Assembly (NCBI GenBank): GCA_019753375.1
Contig: JAIELC010000039.1
Span: 1 to 58,509 of the forward strand
From: Sphingomonas sp.
GTDB lineage: Bacteria; Pseudomonadota; Alphaproteobacteria; Sphingomonadales; Sphingomonadaceae
Reading direction: 5' to 3'
Length of the DNA stretch: 58,509 nucleotides
Shown here: positions 1-9,477 of the stretch, one piece after another
Position numbering within the stretch: position 1 is the first letter of the stretch
Layout: every line of letters starts with the position of its first letter
Made by a program: the position numbers and the translations under genes
Notes under the pieces: generated by a model
Database searches by the model: none
What the model was told of the DNA's origin: nothing
What the model saw: the letters and a program-made list of their open reading frames with translations, nothing else

Positions 1-67
1 CAAGCTGCTGGGGATCAGCCGTCCGACGCTGTACGATCTGATGAAGGCATATGGCCTCCAGGGCTGA
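1..67 (+). CDS. C-terminal end of a sigma-54-dependent response regulator (partial)
   Basis: The reading frame open from the left edge (codons from base 2) encodes 21 residues and stops at 65-67. The peptide contains GISRPTLYDLMKAYGL, a typical Fis-type helix-turn-helix recognition segment as found at the end of NtrC-family activators. The wording is close to what I remember for the regulators that accompany PEP-CTERM/exosortase exopolysaccharide loci, but 21 residues cannot prove that. The receiver and AAA+ domains lie outside the window. Confidence 0.6.
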   Translation, partial: KLLGISRPTLYDLMKAYGLQG

Positions 68-196
68 ACGCCGGCGGCGTTGGCGAATCTGGCTTTGGAT
101 CGGCCATCGCCGGCGGTGATGCCGGTGCTGGGTCGATCCACCATTGCAGTCACTCATCTCCCGCTGCCATAACGGACCAATGCCAAGGCTGATGAC

Positions 197-1015
197 ATGA
201 CCGATGCGATCGAGCGGATCGCCACCGCCCTGGAACGCTTGGCCCCGGCACCAAGCGTCGCGGCCGATCCCACGGCGCATCCCGCCTATGTCTGGCGGGA
301 CGATGCCCTGGTCGTCGCCCGGCACTTTGCGCCACTGCCGCTGCGTTTGCTGCGCGGCATCGATGCGCAGAAGGACGCCGCGCTCGCCAATCTGGCGCGC
401 CTTGCCGCCGGGCATGCGGCCCATGACATGCTGTTATGGGGGGCGCGTGGGGCGGGGAAATCGGCGCTGGTTAAAAGCGCTGTCGGTGCCCTGCAAACGG
501 ATGGGGCGACGCTGGCGCTGGTCGATATTGCCGCGGCGTCGCTTGCCAGCCTGCCTCGGCTGTTTGCCATGATCGAGGGAATAAATCGCGGCTTCGCGCT
601 GTTTGTCGATGATCTGGGGTTCGATCAGGCCGGCGAAGCACGTGCGCTTCGATCACTGCTGGAGGGCGGCGCAGAGGCCCGGCCGGCCAATGCGCGTTTT
701 TGCGTTACATCAAACCGGCGGCATCTGATGCCGCGCGATCTTGCCGAGCAGGATAGCGCGATCAACCCTCGCGACGTGGTCGATGACAATTTGGCACTCG
801 CCGATCGGTTCGGTTTGTCGCTTGGCTTTCACGTTCTGGATCAGCCCGGCTATCTGGCGATCGTTGAGGGGTATGTCGCTGATTTTAAATTGCCCTTTGA
901 TCCGCAGGATGCCCTTTTATGGGCGACACAGCGTGGCGCGCGATCGGGGCGGATTGCCTGGCATTATGTGGTCGATCTGGCGGGCCGCCACGGCCAATCG
1001 CTTGAGTCCCACTGA
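197..1015 (+). CDS. DUF815-family P-loop ATPase
   Basis: A 272-residue protein. The Walker A motif GARGAGKS is at about residues 82-89 and a Walker B-like stretch FALFVDDLGFD at about 133-143. The length, the motif order, and the later SNRRHLMPR and DRFGLSLGF segments fit the DUF815 family of AAA-like ATPases, whose cellular role is poorly defined. The ATG at 197 opens a frame with alternating basic and acidic helix residues as usual for the family. It sits alone between the regulator tail and a histidine kinase on the same strand, with a 64-base gap to the latter, so co-transcription is possible. Family call is firm; function is unknown. Confidence 0.85.
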   Translation: MTDAIERIATALERLAPAPSVAADPTAHPAYVWRDDALVVARHFAPLPLRLLRGIDAQKDAALANLARLAAGHAAHDMLLWGARGAGKSALVKSAVGALQTDGATLALVDIAAASLASLPRLFAMIEGINRGFALFVDDLGFDQAGEARALRSLLEGGAEARPANARFCVTSNRRHLMPRDLAEQDSAINPRDVVDDNLALADRFGLSLGFHVLDQPGYLAIVEGYVADFKLPFDPQDALLWATQRGARSGRIAWHYVVDLAGRHGQSLESH

Positions 1016-1079
1016 CAGATCCGTGGCGAGCGCCTATCTCCATTGACATTGTCTTCGCGCAGGAGCGCAAGCTGATCCC

Positions 1080-2093
1080 ATGAATCTGTTTTCGGACATC
1101 GATCTGCCACGGCGATTCCGCCACCAGTTGCCGGAACCGGTCACCAGGGCGATCGTCTCGGCCGCTTGCCTGGGGACCGTCTTTGTTGTCAGATTCGGGC
1201 TGGATCTGATTACGCCCGGCGCAGCGCCGTTTGCGCTCGTGTTTCCGGCCGTGATGATGGCCACGCTTTTCGCCGGATTGCGTGCCGGGCTGGCGACCGC
1301 CATCATCGCGCTTGTATCGGCATGGTACTTCATCATGCCTTTCCCCAATTCCTTCGCCTTTGTCGATCCGGCCGGGCCATCGATCCTGACGGTGGTCGCG
1401 CTGGCGTGCTTGATCACGCTGGCCGTCGCGCATGTCTTTCGCGAAGCCGTGGTGCGGGCCCAGGCCGAGCGCGAGCAACAAATTGCCGATCGCGACCTGT
1501 TCCTCAGCGAATTTGATCACCGCGTTAAGAACAATTTCGCCATCGTGATCAGCCTGCTCGAACTGCAGCGTCGCCGCGCCGATCCCAAAACTGCCGAAGC
1601 GCTGACGATGGCGTTGACCCGGGTTGAGGGCATTTCGCGGGCGCATCAGCATCTCTACCGCGGGGCATCGAACCAGCCCGGCGCGATCCAGATATCGTCC
1701 TATCTGACCGAACTCTGCACCGCCTTGCACGATTCGCTCAGCCTGGCACGGGGCATCGTTATCGATTGTCAGAGTTGCCTGGCGCAAATCTCCCGCGATC
1801 GCGCGGTCTCGCTCGGTCTGGTCGTCAACGAACTTGTCACCAACGCCGCCAAGCACGCCTTTCCCGATCGGGAAAACGGCAAGATCACAGTCCGGTTCAG
1901 CGCCATCGCCGATGGCTGGCGACTGGCTGTCGCCGACAACGGCGTTGGGACGCAGGCCACGCAGTCGGCCAGCAATCGACGCGGCGGTTTGGGCACCAAG
2001 CTGGTCGATGCGTTTGCCCGTCAGGCTGGCGGGCAATTGACCGTCGAAAGCGATGCGACCGGGACCCGCGCCACGCTTGAACTAGCGGCTTAA
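1080..2093 (+). CDS. Membrane sensor histidine kinase (DUF4118 + HisKA_2 + HATPase)
   Basis: A 337-residue kinase. Residues about 25-125 hold four hydrophobic segments resembling the DUF4118 (KdpD-type) membrane domain, followed by a short helix. The phosphoacceptor motif EFDHRVKNN (His about residue 147) is of the HisKA_2/HWE-like class rather than classical HisKA. The ATP-binding part shows NELVTNAAKHAF (N box), VADNGVG (G1) and GGLGTKLV (G2). Kinases of this class in alphaproteobacteria often feed the general stress response (PhyR) or single-domain regulators. No partner regulator is adjacent, so the pathway is unknown. The stop overlaps the stop of the convergent ABC-F gene by a few bases in TTAA. 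Confidence 0.85.
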   Translation: MNLFSDIDLPRRFRHQLPEPVTRAIVSAACLGTVFVVRFGLDLITPGAAPFALVFPAVMMATLFAGLRAGLATAIIALVSAWYFIMPFPNSFAFVDPAGPSILTVVALACLITLAVAHVFREAVVRAQAEREQQIADRDLFLSEFDHRVKNNFAIVISLLELQRRRADPKTAEALTMALTRVEGISRAHQHLYRGASNQPGAIQISSYLTELCTALHDSLSLARGIVIDCQSCLAQISRDRAVSLGLVVNELVTNAAKHAFPDRENGKITVRFSAIADGWRLAVADNGVGTQATQSASNRRGGLGTKLVDAFARQAGGQLTVESDATGTRATLELAA

Positions 2094-3868
2094 CCTTCCA
2101 CCCGTTCCGCCAGCTCGAGCCAGCGAAGCTCGGCGGATTCCTTTTCGTCGCGGGCCGTCGCGATGGCTTTGGTCAATCGATCAAAGGCTGCGGGATCGCG
2201 GGTGTACAGCGCCGGATCGGCAAGCGCTGCTTCGTCGCGCGTGATCGCGGCATCGAGTTCCTCGATCCGTGCGGGCAGCAGTTCATAATCACGCTGGTCC
2301 TTATAGCTCAGCTTGCTGCGGGGCGGCGCGGGTGGCGGGACCGGGGGCGTTGCCGGCTTTGGTACAGCGCGCTTTGCGTCAGCCACAACCGTGCGGCGAC
2401 TTGCCCAGTCATCATACCCCCCGGCCACGACATCAACCTTGCCGGATCCGTCCAGCCCCAGCGTGATCGTGACGGTCCGGTCCAGAAAATCCCGGTCATG
2501 GCTGACGATCAGCACCGTGCCATCAAAGTCGCCAATCACTTCCTGCAACAGATCGAGCGTTTCAAGATCAAGGTCGTTGGTCGGCTCGTCGAGCACCAGC
2601 AGGTTGGACGGTCTGGCAAATTCGCGCGCCAGCAACAGGCGCGATCGCTCTCCGCCCGACAAGGTGGCGATCCGCGCATCGACCATGTTCGGATCGAACA
2701 GAAATTCCTTCAAATAGCCAATGACGTGCTTTTGCGTGCCCCGAACATCCACCCATTCGCCGCCATCCGCCAAAATGTCGCGGACACGCTTTTCGGGGAC
2801 CATCAGCTTGCGTTGCTGATCGATGACGATGCCGTCGATGGTCTTGGCGATCCGAACGCGGCCTTCGTCGGGGGCGAGTTCGCCGGTCAGCAGCTTTAGC
2901 AACGTGGTCTTGCCGGCCCCGTTTGCGCCGACAATACCGATCCGGTCGCCGCGCTGAACCCGGAGTGACAGGTCACGAATGATGGTGCGCGATCCAAAAT
3001 TCTTGGTGACGTGCTCGGCATCGATGACCGTCTTGGTTTTTACATCGTCATTGGCAAGCGCCAGATTGGCCGCGCCCTGCGGCCCCAGCATGGCGGCGCG
3101 CTGCGCCCGCATTTCCTTTAGCTTGGCGAGCCGCCCCTGGTTGCGGCGGCGGCGGCCGGTAACGCCGCGCAGCAACCAATGTTCTTCGATTTTCAACTTT
3201 GCATCAAGCCGATCGGCGTTGCGCTCCTCTTCGGCGAAGACGCGCTCGGTCCATGCATCAAAGCCGCCAAAGCCGATTTCGGCGCGCCGGATTGTCCCGC
3301 GGTCAAGCCACAATGTCTGTTTGGTCAGGCGAGTCAGAAAGGTGCGATCATGGCTGATCGCGATGAACGCGCCGGTGAATCGGCCAAGCCATCCCTCCAG
3401 CCATTCGATCGCCGCGATATCGAGATGGTTGGTTGGTTCATCGAGCAGGAGCACGTCGGGATCCTGCGCCAGCGCGCGCACAATGGCCGCGCGTCGGCGC
3501 TCGCCGCCGGACGCGCTCAGTGCATCGCGCGACAGATCAATGCCAAGCTGGTCGGCGATCGCGTCGGCCTCATGCCGGGCCGGGGCGTCGTCGCCGGCCA
3601 GCACATAGTCCAGCAGCGTTGCAAAACCGGCAACCTGCGGGTCCTGTTCCAGCAAAACCACCCTGGTTCCCGGCACAATCGTCCGCCGGCCTTCATCGGC
3701 ATCGATCCGCCCGGCGATTAATTTCAGCAGCGTCGTCTTGCCGGCCCCGTTCCGCCCGATCAGCGCCAATCGGTCGCGGGCGCCGACATGGATGTCCAGC
3801 CCGCGAAACAACCAGCCCGATCCTTGCACAAGACCAAGATTTTCATAAGAGAGAACAGGCGCAGCCAT
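2090..3868 (-). CDS. ABC-F family ATPase (Uup-like)
   Basis: A 592-residue protein with two ABC domains and no membrane segment. The first domain has GRNGAGKTT, signature SASGGERRR and Walker B LLLDEPTNHLD; the second has GANGAGKTT, LSGGERSR and LVLDEPTNDLD. A Pro-rich linker and a C-terminal coiled coil (IEELDAAITRDEAAL and following) match the Uup branch. ABC-F proteins act on ribosomes or, for Uup, are linked to ribosome assembly and replication-associated DNA metabolism. The frame is open upstream to 3919, but homology to ABC-F N termini begins at the ATG at 3868 (MAAPVLSYENL), so that start is preferred. The longer 17-residue N-terminal extension would be unusual. Confidence 0.9.
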   Translation of the reverse strand: MAAPVLSYENLGLVQGSGWLFRGLDIHVGARDRLALIGRNGAGKTTLLKLIAGRIDADEGRRTIVPGTRVVLLEQDPQVAGFATLLDYVLAGDDAPARHEADAIADQLGIDLSRDALSASGGERRRAAIVRALAQDPDVLLLDEPTNHLDIAAIEWLEGWLGRFTGAFIAISHDRTFLTRLTKQTLWLDRGTIRRAEIGFGGFDAWTERVFAEEERNADRLDAKLKIEEHWLLRGVTGRRRRNQGRLAKLKEMRAQRAAMLGPQGAANLALANDDVKTKTVIDAEHVTKNFGSRTIIRDLSLRVQRGDRIGIVGANGAGKTTLLKLLTGELAPDEGRVRIAKTIDGIVIDQQRKLMVPEKRVRDILADGGEWVDVRGTQKHVIGYLKEFLFDPNMVDARIATLSGGERSRLLLAREFARPSNLLVLDEPTNDLDLETLDLLQEVIGDFDGTVLIVSHDRDFLDRTVTITLGLDGSGKVDVVAGGYDDWASRRTVVADAKRAVPKPATPPVPPPAPPRSKLSYKDQRDYELLPARIEELDAAITRDEAALADPALYTRDPAAFDRLTKAIATARDEKESAELRWLELAERVEG

Positions 3869-3975
3869 GCCCGGGGCAGTTAGGGGCGACGCGGGCGGGC
3901 GGCAAGCTTTCTGACGCAATGCTGACGGGTATATTCACAGGCTGTTCAAGCCACGCCGCCTAATGCACAAGCATA

Positions 3976-4278
3976 ATGACGATGAAATCCATCTTTTTCC
4001 TTGCTGCCATCGCGCCGTTGATCTTCGCCGGTCCCGCCGACGCGCAGAAGCGCGGCGAGCGTCAGCAAGTGTTCAATGCGATGCGCGACGGGCGCCTGTT
4101 GCCATTGAAGGAAATCGAACGTCGCGTGCTGCCATCAATGGCCGGGGCGCAGTATATCGGCGTGGAACTGGACCTCGGCAGCGGGATTTACACGCTGAAG
4201 TTCCTGCGCAATGGGATTGTCATCTGGGTGGACGTCGACGGCCGTTCGGGCCAGATACTCGCCCGTTCGGGCCAGTGA
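3976..4278 (+). CDS. Periplasmic PepSY-domain small protein
   Basis: A 100-residue protein with a cleavable signal peptide (hydrophobic residues about 5-20, cleavage likely after GPADA) and a PepSY-like domain with the pattern ...GAQYIGVELDLGSGIYTLKFLRNG...VDVDGRSGQIL. It lies 38 bases upstream of an OmpR-type regulator and its kinase. This three-gene order (PepSY protein, regulator, kinase) recurs in alphaproteobacteria. The PepSY protein may modulate or report on the sensor, which is inference. A second in-frame ATG two codons downstream is an equally possible start. Confidence 0.8.
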   Translation: MTMKSIFFLAAIAPLIFAGPADAQKRGERQQVFNAMRDGRLLPLKEIERRVLPSMAGAQYIGVELDLGSGIYTLKFLRNGIVIWVDVDGRSGQILARSGQ

Positions 4279-4316
4279 CGGGGCCGCAGTCGCGGCACCA
4301 ACAAGGGGATACAAGC

Positions 4317-4982
4317 ATGCGCGTTTTGATCGTCGAAGACGAGCCCAGCCTGGGCCAGCAGTTGAAGAACACGCTGGAAGGGGCAGGCTATGCGATCGAC
4401 CTTGCTACCGATGGCGAGGAAGGCCATTTTCTTGGCTCTACCGAGAATTATGATGCCGTGGTGCTCGATCTCGGCCTGCCCGAAATTGACGGCCTGACCG
4501 TGCTCGACCGCTGGCGCAAGGAAGGCAAGACAATGCCGGTGCTGGTGCTGACCGCGCGCGACAGCTGGTCAGACAAGGTGGCCGGGCTCGATGCCGGTGC
4601 TGACGATTATGTCGCCAAGCCATTTCAGTCCGAGGAACTGATCGCCCGCCTGCGTGCGCTGATCCGCCGCGCGTCCGGCAACGCATCATCAGAACTGACC
4701 GCAGGCGATGTCCGGCTCGACACACGGTCGGGCAAGGTCACGCTGGCCGGCGATCCGGTGAAGCTGACCGCGCAGGAATATAAGCTGCTATCCTATCTGC
4801 TCCATCACAAGGGCAAGGTCGTCAGCCGCACCGAGCTGATCGAGCATATCTACGATCAGGATTTCGATCGCGATTCGAACACGATCGAAGTGTTTGTGAC
4901 GCGGATCCGCAAAAAGCTGGGTCAGGATGTCATCACCACGATCCGCGGGCTTGGCTATAGCCTGGAGGAGCCGGCGGCGTGA
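4317..4982 (+). CDS. OmpR/PhoP-type DNA-binding response regulator
   Basis: A 221-residue two-domain regulator. The receiver has acidic residues in VEDEPS, phosphoacceptor Asp51 in VLDLGLPE, Thr79 and Lys101 (AKPF). The C-terminal winged helix starts at about residue 125 and shows LTAQEYKLLSYLLHHKGKVVSR and the RIRKKLG...IRGLGY hallmark. It resembles PhoP more than KdpE or PhoB. The frame is open well upstream of 4317, but the receiver domain begins exactly at this ATG. The stop at 4980-4982 lies 17 bases before the ATG of the kinase, so the two genes are one operon. Confidence 0.92.
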   Translation: MRVLIVEDEPSLGQQLKNTLEGAGYAIDLATDGEEGHFLGSTENYDAVVLDLGLPEIDGLTVLDRWRKEGKTMPVLVLTARDSWSDKVAGLDAGADDYVAKPFQSEELIARLRALIRRASGNASSELTAGDVRLDTRSGKVTLAGDPVKLTAQEYKLLSYLLHHKGKVVSRTELIEHIYDQDFDRDSNTIEVFVTRIRKKLGQDVITTIRGLGYSLEEPAA

Positions 4983-4998
4983 TCGACAAGGCGGGCGG

Positions 4999-6375
4999 AT
5001 GGATCTGAGCACCGACGGCCTGCCCGGTCGACCGCCGGTGCGCACAACCGGTTCGCTCAGCCGGCGGATGATCGGCGTCGCCGCATTGTGGATATTGGTG
5101 CTGCTGTCGGGCGGGGGATTTGCGCTCGACCGGGTGTTGACGGCGGCAGTTACCCGCAATTTCGACGATCAACTGGAATATGTTCTCCAGGCGATGATCG
5201 TCACCGCCGAAATCGGCCCCGAAGGCGAAGTGATATTCACCCGCGAACCGGCTGATCAGCGCTTCCTGGAGCCGCAATCGGGACTCTATTGGCAAGTCAG
5301 CGCGCCGAAGCATGATGATTTTCCATCGAGGTCGCTGTGGGACCGTCGGCTGGCTTATGGGGGCGAACATAACGATCTGAACCTGCATCGCTACGACAGC
5401 ACCGAATTCCCCAACGAAAAGCTGCGCATTCTGGAACGCGACATCCAGCTCCCGGGATCGCCCGTGCGCTGGCGGTTCAAGGTCGCCAGCAGCCGCGACC
5501 TGCTCGATGCCCAGATCAGCGCCTTGCGCCAGACCTTGTTCCGCAGCTTTGTGCTGCTCGCGCTCGGGCTGATTGTGATGGCGGCGCTGCAGACTTTTTA
5601 CGGGCTGTGGCCGCTTAAAAAGGTGCGCGAAGAAATTATTCGCATGCGCGCGGGCAAATCGCGCCAGGTTGAACAGGCCATGCCGATCGAAGTCGCGCCG
5701 ATGGTAGAGGAGCTGAACGCTCTCATCGCGCATAATGAGCGCCAGGCTGAAGAAGCGCGCCGCCACGCCGGCAATCTGGCGCATGCACTAAAGACACCAC
5801 TCACGGTGATCATGAATGCAGCCACCGCGAGGGCCGATGACCTGGGCGCGACGGTGATCCGGGAAGCCGCCACCATGCGTCGCCAGGTTGACCATCACCT
5901 TGCCCGCGCGCGCGCAGTCGGGCGGCGCGGCAATGCGCACAGCCGTGCCGCCGTCTGGCCAAGCCTTGAATCGGTGGAACGCGCGGTGGCCCGACTATAC
6001 CCTGAAGTGAGGTTCGACCTGGATGGCCGCAAGGATCTGCAGGTGCATGTCGAGCGGCAGGATCTGGACGAGATGCTGGGGAATTTGATTGAGAACGCGG
6101 CAAAATATGGCGGCGGCAGTGTATTTGTCACCGTCGGCGCGCAGGCGGGCTTTGTCGAATTTCTGATTGAGGACGACGGTGTGGGCATTCCCGAGATCGA
6201 ACGATCACGGATTTTTGATCGCGGTGCCCGGCTCGATACCGGTAAACCCGGGACCGGCCTGGGTCTGGCGATCGTGCGCGACGTTGCCGAAATCTATGAA
6301 GGCACGGTCAGCCTTGAAGAAAGCGAAGACCTGGGCGGCTTGCTCGTTCGGCTCAGGCTTCCTATCGCCGGCTGA
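4999..6375 (+). CDS. Sensor histidine kinase, PhoQ-like partner of the upstream regulator
   Basis: A 458-residue kinase. It has transmembrane helices at about 24-43 and 183-203, with a 140-residue periplasmic domain between them. The phosphoacceptor is His262 in NLAHALKTPL. Catalytic boxes are ENAAKYG (N), EDDGVGIPE (G1), and GTGLGLAIV (G2). Tryptophan and acidic residues in the periplasmic part resemble PhoQ-like sensors, but no specific ligand can be read out. The ATG at 4999 is preferred, since residues encoded upstream (to 4927) overlap the regulator and are not kinase-like. It forms an operon with the PepSY protein and the regulator. The end is seven bases from the convergent crotonase gene. 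Confidence 0.9.
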   Translation: MDLSTDGLPGRPPVRTTGSLSRRMIGVAALWILVLLSGGGFALDRVLTAAVTRNFDDQLEYVLQAMIVTAEIGPEGEVIFTREPADQRFLEPQSGLYWQVSAPKHDDFPSRSLWDRRLAYGGEHNDLNLHRYDSTEFPNEKLRILERDIQLPGSPVRWRFKVASSRDLLDAQISALRQTLFRSFVLLALGLIVMAALQTFYGLWPLKKVREEIIRMRAGKSRQVEQAMPIEVAPMVEELNALIAHNERQAEEARRHAGNLAHALKTPLTVIMNAATARADDLGATVIREAATMRRQVDHHLARARAVGRRGNAHSRAAVWPSLESVERAVARLYPEVRFDLDGRKDLQVHVERQDLDEMLGNLIENAAKYGGGSVFVTVGAQAGFVEFLIEDDGVGIPEIERSRIFDRGARLDTGKPGTGLGLAIVRDVAEIYEGTVSLEESEDLGGLLVRLRLPIAG

Positions 6376-6381
6376 ACGATA

Positions 6382-7164
6382 TCAATCGATAAACACCGGC
6401 GCGCGTTTCTGCATATTGGCCATCACCGCCTCCACTTGGTTGGGGCTCCGAATAATGCCCGTCTGAACATCGCTTTCAGCCTGCAGGACGGCGACGCTGT
6501 CAAGGTCTGCGGCCAGGTTGATCAGCGCCTTTGATCCGCGCACCGCCGCTGGATTGCGCCCCGCTATCTGCCTAGCCAACATCATGGCCGCTGCATGCGG
6601 ATCGGCATCAATTCGGGTGAGAAAGCCGTGATGGAGCGCCTCATCGGCATCAAATTCGCGGGCGGTATAGGTCAGCTCCCGCAACACGTCATCGCGGGCG
6701 ATCGTCCGCCACAGCGCCATGCCCGCCATGTCAGGCACCAGCCCCCAATAGGTTTCGCGAATGGCAAAGCGCGTGCCGGGGGCCGCAATGCGGATATCAG
6801 CGCCGGACATGATCTGGAAGCCGCCCCCGAACGCCACGCCATGAACCGCCGCGATCACCGGCATGGGCAATTTGCGCCAGCCCCATGCCACCTGCTGGGG
6901 CGTATTCGCGTCGCCATGTGTCCGCTCGGTCAGCGCGTTGCCCGATCCGCCGCTGGCCATGCTCGCCATATCGAGACCGGCACAAAATGCCCGCCCCTCG
7001 CCCGACAACACCACGCACCGAACATCCGCACGACCGGCCAGATGATCGATCATGTCGACGATCCCCTGGAACATTGCCGGGTCAAGCGCATTCATCTTGT
7101 CGGCGCGGGTCAACCGGACATCGGCAATATGGTCGGCGACGGTCATGCTCACGCGATCATTCAT
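6382..7164 (-). CDS. Crotonase / enoyl-CoA hydratase family protein
   Basis: A 260-residue crotonase-fold protein. Family landmarks are DKMNALDPAMF near residue 25, CVVLSGEGRAFCAGLDM at about 50-66 (oxyanion hole segment), and GVAFGGGFQIMSGADIRIA at about 105-123 (second oxyanion backbone and helix). The usual hydratase glutamates are not obvious, so the exact reaction (hydratase, isomerase or other acyl-CoA chemistry) is open. It is followed upstream on the same strand, after a 133-base gap, by an acyl-CoA synthetase. This points to joint use in fatty or aromatic acid breakdown. Confidence 0.85.
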   Translation of the reverse strand: MNDRVSMTVADHIADVRLTRADKMNALDPAMFQGIVDMIDHLAGRADVRCVVLSGEGRAFCAGLDMASMASGGSGNALTERTHGDANTPQQVAWGWRKLPMPVIAAVHGVAFGGGFQIMSGADIRIAAPGTRFAIRETYWGLVPDMAGMALWRTIARDDVLRELTYTAREFDADEALHHGFLTRIDADPHAAAMMLARQIAGRNPAAVRGSKALINLAADLDSVAVLQAESDVQTGIIRSPNQVEAVMANMQKRAPVFID

Positions 7165-7297
7165 GGTCTTCTTCCTTATTCTGCCGTCGCCGAATCAGCC
7201 GGCCCGCGCCATCATTGCCATCATTGCCATCATCGGAAGCCAGCCAGGATGATCGCCGACGCGACTGCCGATGTCGCAAAGACCGGGCGTGCCGCCC

Positions 7298-8839
7298 CTA
7301 GACAATCCGACTCTCGCTATTGCCCCAATATCGATCGCGCAACAGCCGCTTATACAGTTTGCCGGTCGCGTGACGCGGCAACTCTGGCGTAAAGTCGATC
7401 TGCCGCGGCGTCTTGATGCCCGACAGTTCGGCGCGGCACCAGGCGATCAGATCATCGGCCAGTGCCGGGCCTGCATCGGCCATATCGACCGGCTGGACAA
7501 CCGCGATCACCCGCTCCCCCATTTCTGGACACGGGCCACCAACCACCGCAACATCGGCAACGCGCGGGTGGGTGATCAGTCGGTTTTCGATCTCCTGCGG
7601 ATAGATGTTCACGCCGCCCGAAATGATCATGAAGCTTTTGCGATCGGTCAGGTAGAGATAGCCCTCGGCATCCATCCGGCCGATATCGCCAAGCGTCGTC
7701 CAGCCTTGCGGGTGCCGGGCTTCGGCGGTTTTGTCGGGATCATTATGATATTCAAAGACGCCGCCCCCCCCAAAATAGACCAGCCCTTCTTCTCCGGCAG
7801 GGACTTCATTGCCGGCGTCATCACAGATGTGGAGCTCGCCGTACGCAGCCTTGCCGACCGACCCCTTATGCGTCAGCCATTGCTCTGAGTTGATCGTGGT
7901 CAGGCCGTTCCCTTCCGACCCGGCATAATATTCCTGAAGCACCGGGCCCCACCACGCGATCATCGCTTCCTTGACGGGTATCGGACACGGCGCGGCGGCG
8001 TGGATTGCGCAGCGCAGCGTCGCATGGTCAAAGCGTGCGCGCACGTCGGATGGTAATTTCAACATGCGGACAAAGTGCGTCGGAACCCATTGGCTATGCG
8101 TGACATGATAGCGCGCGATCGCCGCCAGCGCCGCTTCGGGATCAAAATGCTGCATCATCACGACCGTCATGCCCAGCCGCATCGCGGTCATCGACCAGCG
8201 CAGCGGCGCCGCATGATAAAGTGGGGCTGGCGACAGATAGACGCCCTCGGCACTGAACCCATATAGCGCCTGCGCCAGCATGACGAGCACGGTTGGTCCG
8301 GCGATCGACGGGTCGTCCGGCAACGCTACCCTGACGCCTTTGGGGCGACCGGTGGTCCCCGACGAATACAGCATGTCGACCCCGGCCCGCTCGTCGGCAA
8401 TCGGAGTCGCCGGTTGTTCTGCCACGGAAGCGTCCCAATCATGCCAACCGCTGATCGGTCCGCCCTGCGCAAACAACGCCACATCTGCCAGCCGATGGGT
8501 CAGCCCCTGCGCCACGGTCGCCAATGTGGCCGATGCAATAACCATCTTCGCACCGGAATCGCGGACAATATAGTCGACTTCCGGCGCCGTCAGCTTCGAC
8601 GAAATGCAGACATAAAATAATCCGGATCGTTGCGCGCCCCAGGCTATGTCGTAAAATTCAGGCACATTTTCCATGAACAGCGCGATCGTGTCGCCAACAT
8701 GCAGGCCATGCGCGCGAAACAACTGTGCGGCGCGATTCGATGCGGCATCCAATGCGGTATAGGTAATGATTTGCCCGGTCTCCGCGACGATCAACGCTGG
8801 TTTGTCCGGGTGGGCCTTGGCATGGACGCTGGGATGCAT
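7298..8839 (-). CDS. Acyl-CoA synthetase (AMP-binding, fatty-acid-CoA-ligase-like)
   Basis: A 513-residue adenylate-forming enzyme that activates a carboxylic acid to its CoA thioester via an acyl-AMP. The P-loop-like motif YSSGTTGRPKGV is present, along with YYAGSEGNGLT, GWTTLGDIGRMDAEGYLYLTDR and the C-terminal lysine region HATGKLYKR. The open frame extends to 8986, but the ATG at 8839 is preceded by a clear AGGAGA ribosome-binding site and starts the homologous region (MHPSVHAKAHPDKPALI). The substrate cannot be told from sequence. Divergent to it, 197 bases away, are two hotdog thioesterase genes, so the set could tune acyl-CoA pools. Confidence 0.88.
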   Translation of the reverse strand: MHPSVHAKAHPDKPALIVAETGQIITYTALDAASNRAAQLFRAHGLHVGDTIALFMENVPEFYDIAWGAQRSGLFYVCISSKLTAPEVDYIVRDSGAKMVIASATLATVAQGLTHRLADVALFAQGGPISGWHDWDASVAEQPATPIADERAGVDMLYSSGTTGRPKGVRVALPDDPSIAGPTVLVMLAQALYGFSAEGVYLSPAPLYHAAPLRWSMTAMRLGMTVVMMQHFDPEAALAAIARYHVTHSQWVPTHFVRMLKLPSDVRARFDHATLRCAIHAAAPCPIPVKEAMIAWWGPVLQEYYAGSEGNGLTTINSEQWLTHKGSVGKAAYGELHICDDAGNEVPAGEEGLVYFGGGGVFEYHNDPDKTAEARHPQGWTTLGDIGRMDAEGYLYLTDRKSFMIISGGVNIYPQEIENRLITHPRVADVAVVGGPCPEMGERVIAVVQPVDMADAGPALADDLIAWCRAELSGIKTPRQIDFTPELPRHATGKLYKRLLRDRYWGNSESRIV

Positions 8840-9036
8840 CCGTCTCTCCTGCTGGTTCTTTTCGCTTAGGCTACCGGGTCGGCGGACAAGCGGCAATCGA
8901 CAATCGGCAGCGCCATGGGCGCATCGGCGCGCGCCACTGCCCGACGATTCTCGTTCAGGCGACACGCCGCCGGGTCGCGCTGTCATCTTTACCGATCTGC
9001 TTGCGCCGGACGGCCTGCGGTGTAGACGTCGCGGGC

Positions 9037-9477
9037 ATGACCGATTTCGACTTTCCTGTTTTTGATCCCGCCCGGTTCCTGCGTCACGGCGTCGGCGGGC
9101 ATGGTGGTGCGATCGGCTGCACCTATCACGCGCATGGCGATGACTGGCTGGAACTGGCGCTGCCCTATGATCCCCGATTGATTGGTGATCCGGACAGCGC
9201 TGTGCTCGCCTCGGGCCCGATCATCACACTGATGGACATGGCGACCAGCTTGTCCGTCTGGCTGAAACTGGGGCGATTTCGTCCCCATGCGACACTCGAT
9301 CTGCGGATCGATTATCTGCGCGGCGCCATTCCCGGAAAAACAGTGATTGGGCGAGGCGAATGCTATCGGCTGACGCGGTCGATCGCCTTTGTGCGGGGCC
9401 AGGCGCATGACGGTGATCCCGACGATCCCATTGCCCATGTTGCCGGCACCTTCATGTCGACCGAGGTGCGCGCGTGA
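9037..9477 (+). CDS. PaaI-family hotdog thioesterase (first of a pair)
   Basis: A 146-residue single hotdog-fold protein. The helix segment ASGPIITLMDMATSLSVWLKL replaces the HGG motif, with Asp in LMDMA in the catalytic neighbourhood. LDLRIDYLRGAIPGKTVIGRGE forms the typical strand pair. Such proteins hydrolyse acyl-CoA thioesters. The frame is open from a TTG at 9001, but the ATG at 9037 begins the conserved part. Its stop overlaps the next thioesterase start in GTGA, so the two proteins are translationally coupled and may form a heteromer. Confidence 0.82.
   Translation: MTDFDFPVFDPARFLRHGVGGHGGAIGCTYHAHGDDWLELALPYDPRLIGDPDSAVLASGPIITLMDMATSLSVWLKLGRFRPHATLDLRIDYLRGAIPGKTVIGRGECYRLTRSIAFVRGQAHDGDPDDPIAHVAGTFMSTEVRA

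Noticed and set aside
885..2036. Long open frame on the minus strand opposite the histidine kinase
   Set aside because: It is the complement of a GC-rich real gene, has no recognisable family, and its composition is that of an antisense shadow.
7209..7232. Short direct repeat (CATCATTGC about three times) upstream of the crotonase gene
   Set aside because: Too short and few copies; probably slippage. It is not a CRISPR or iteron array.
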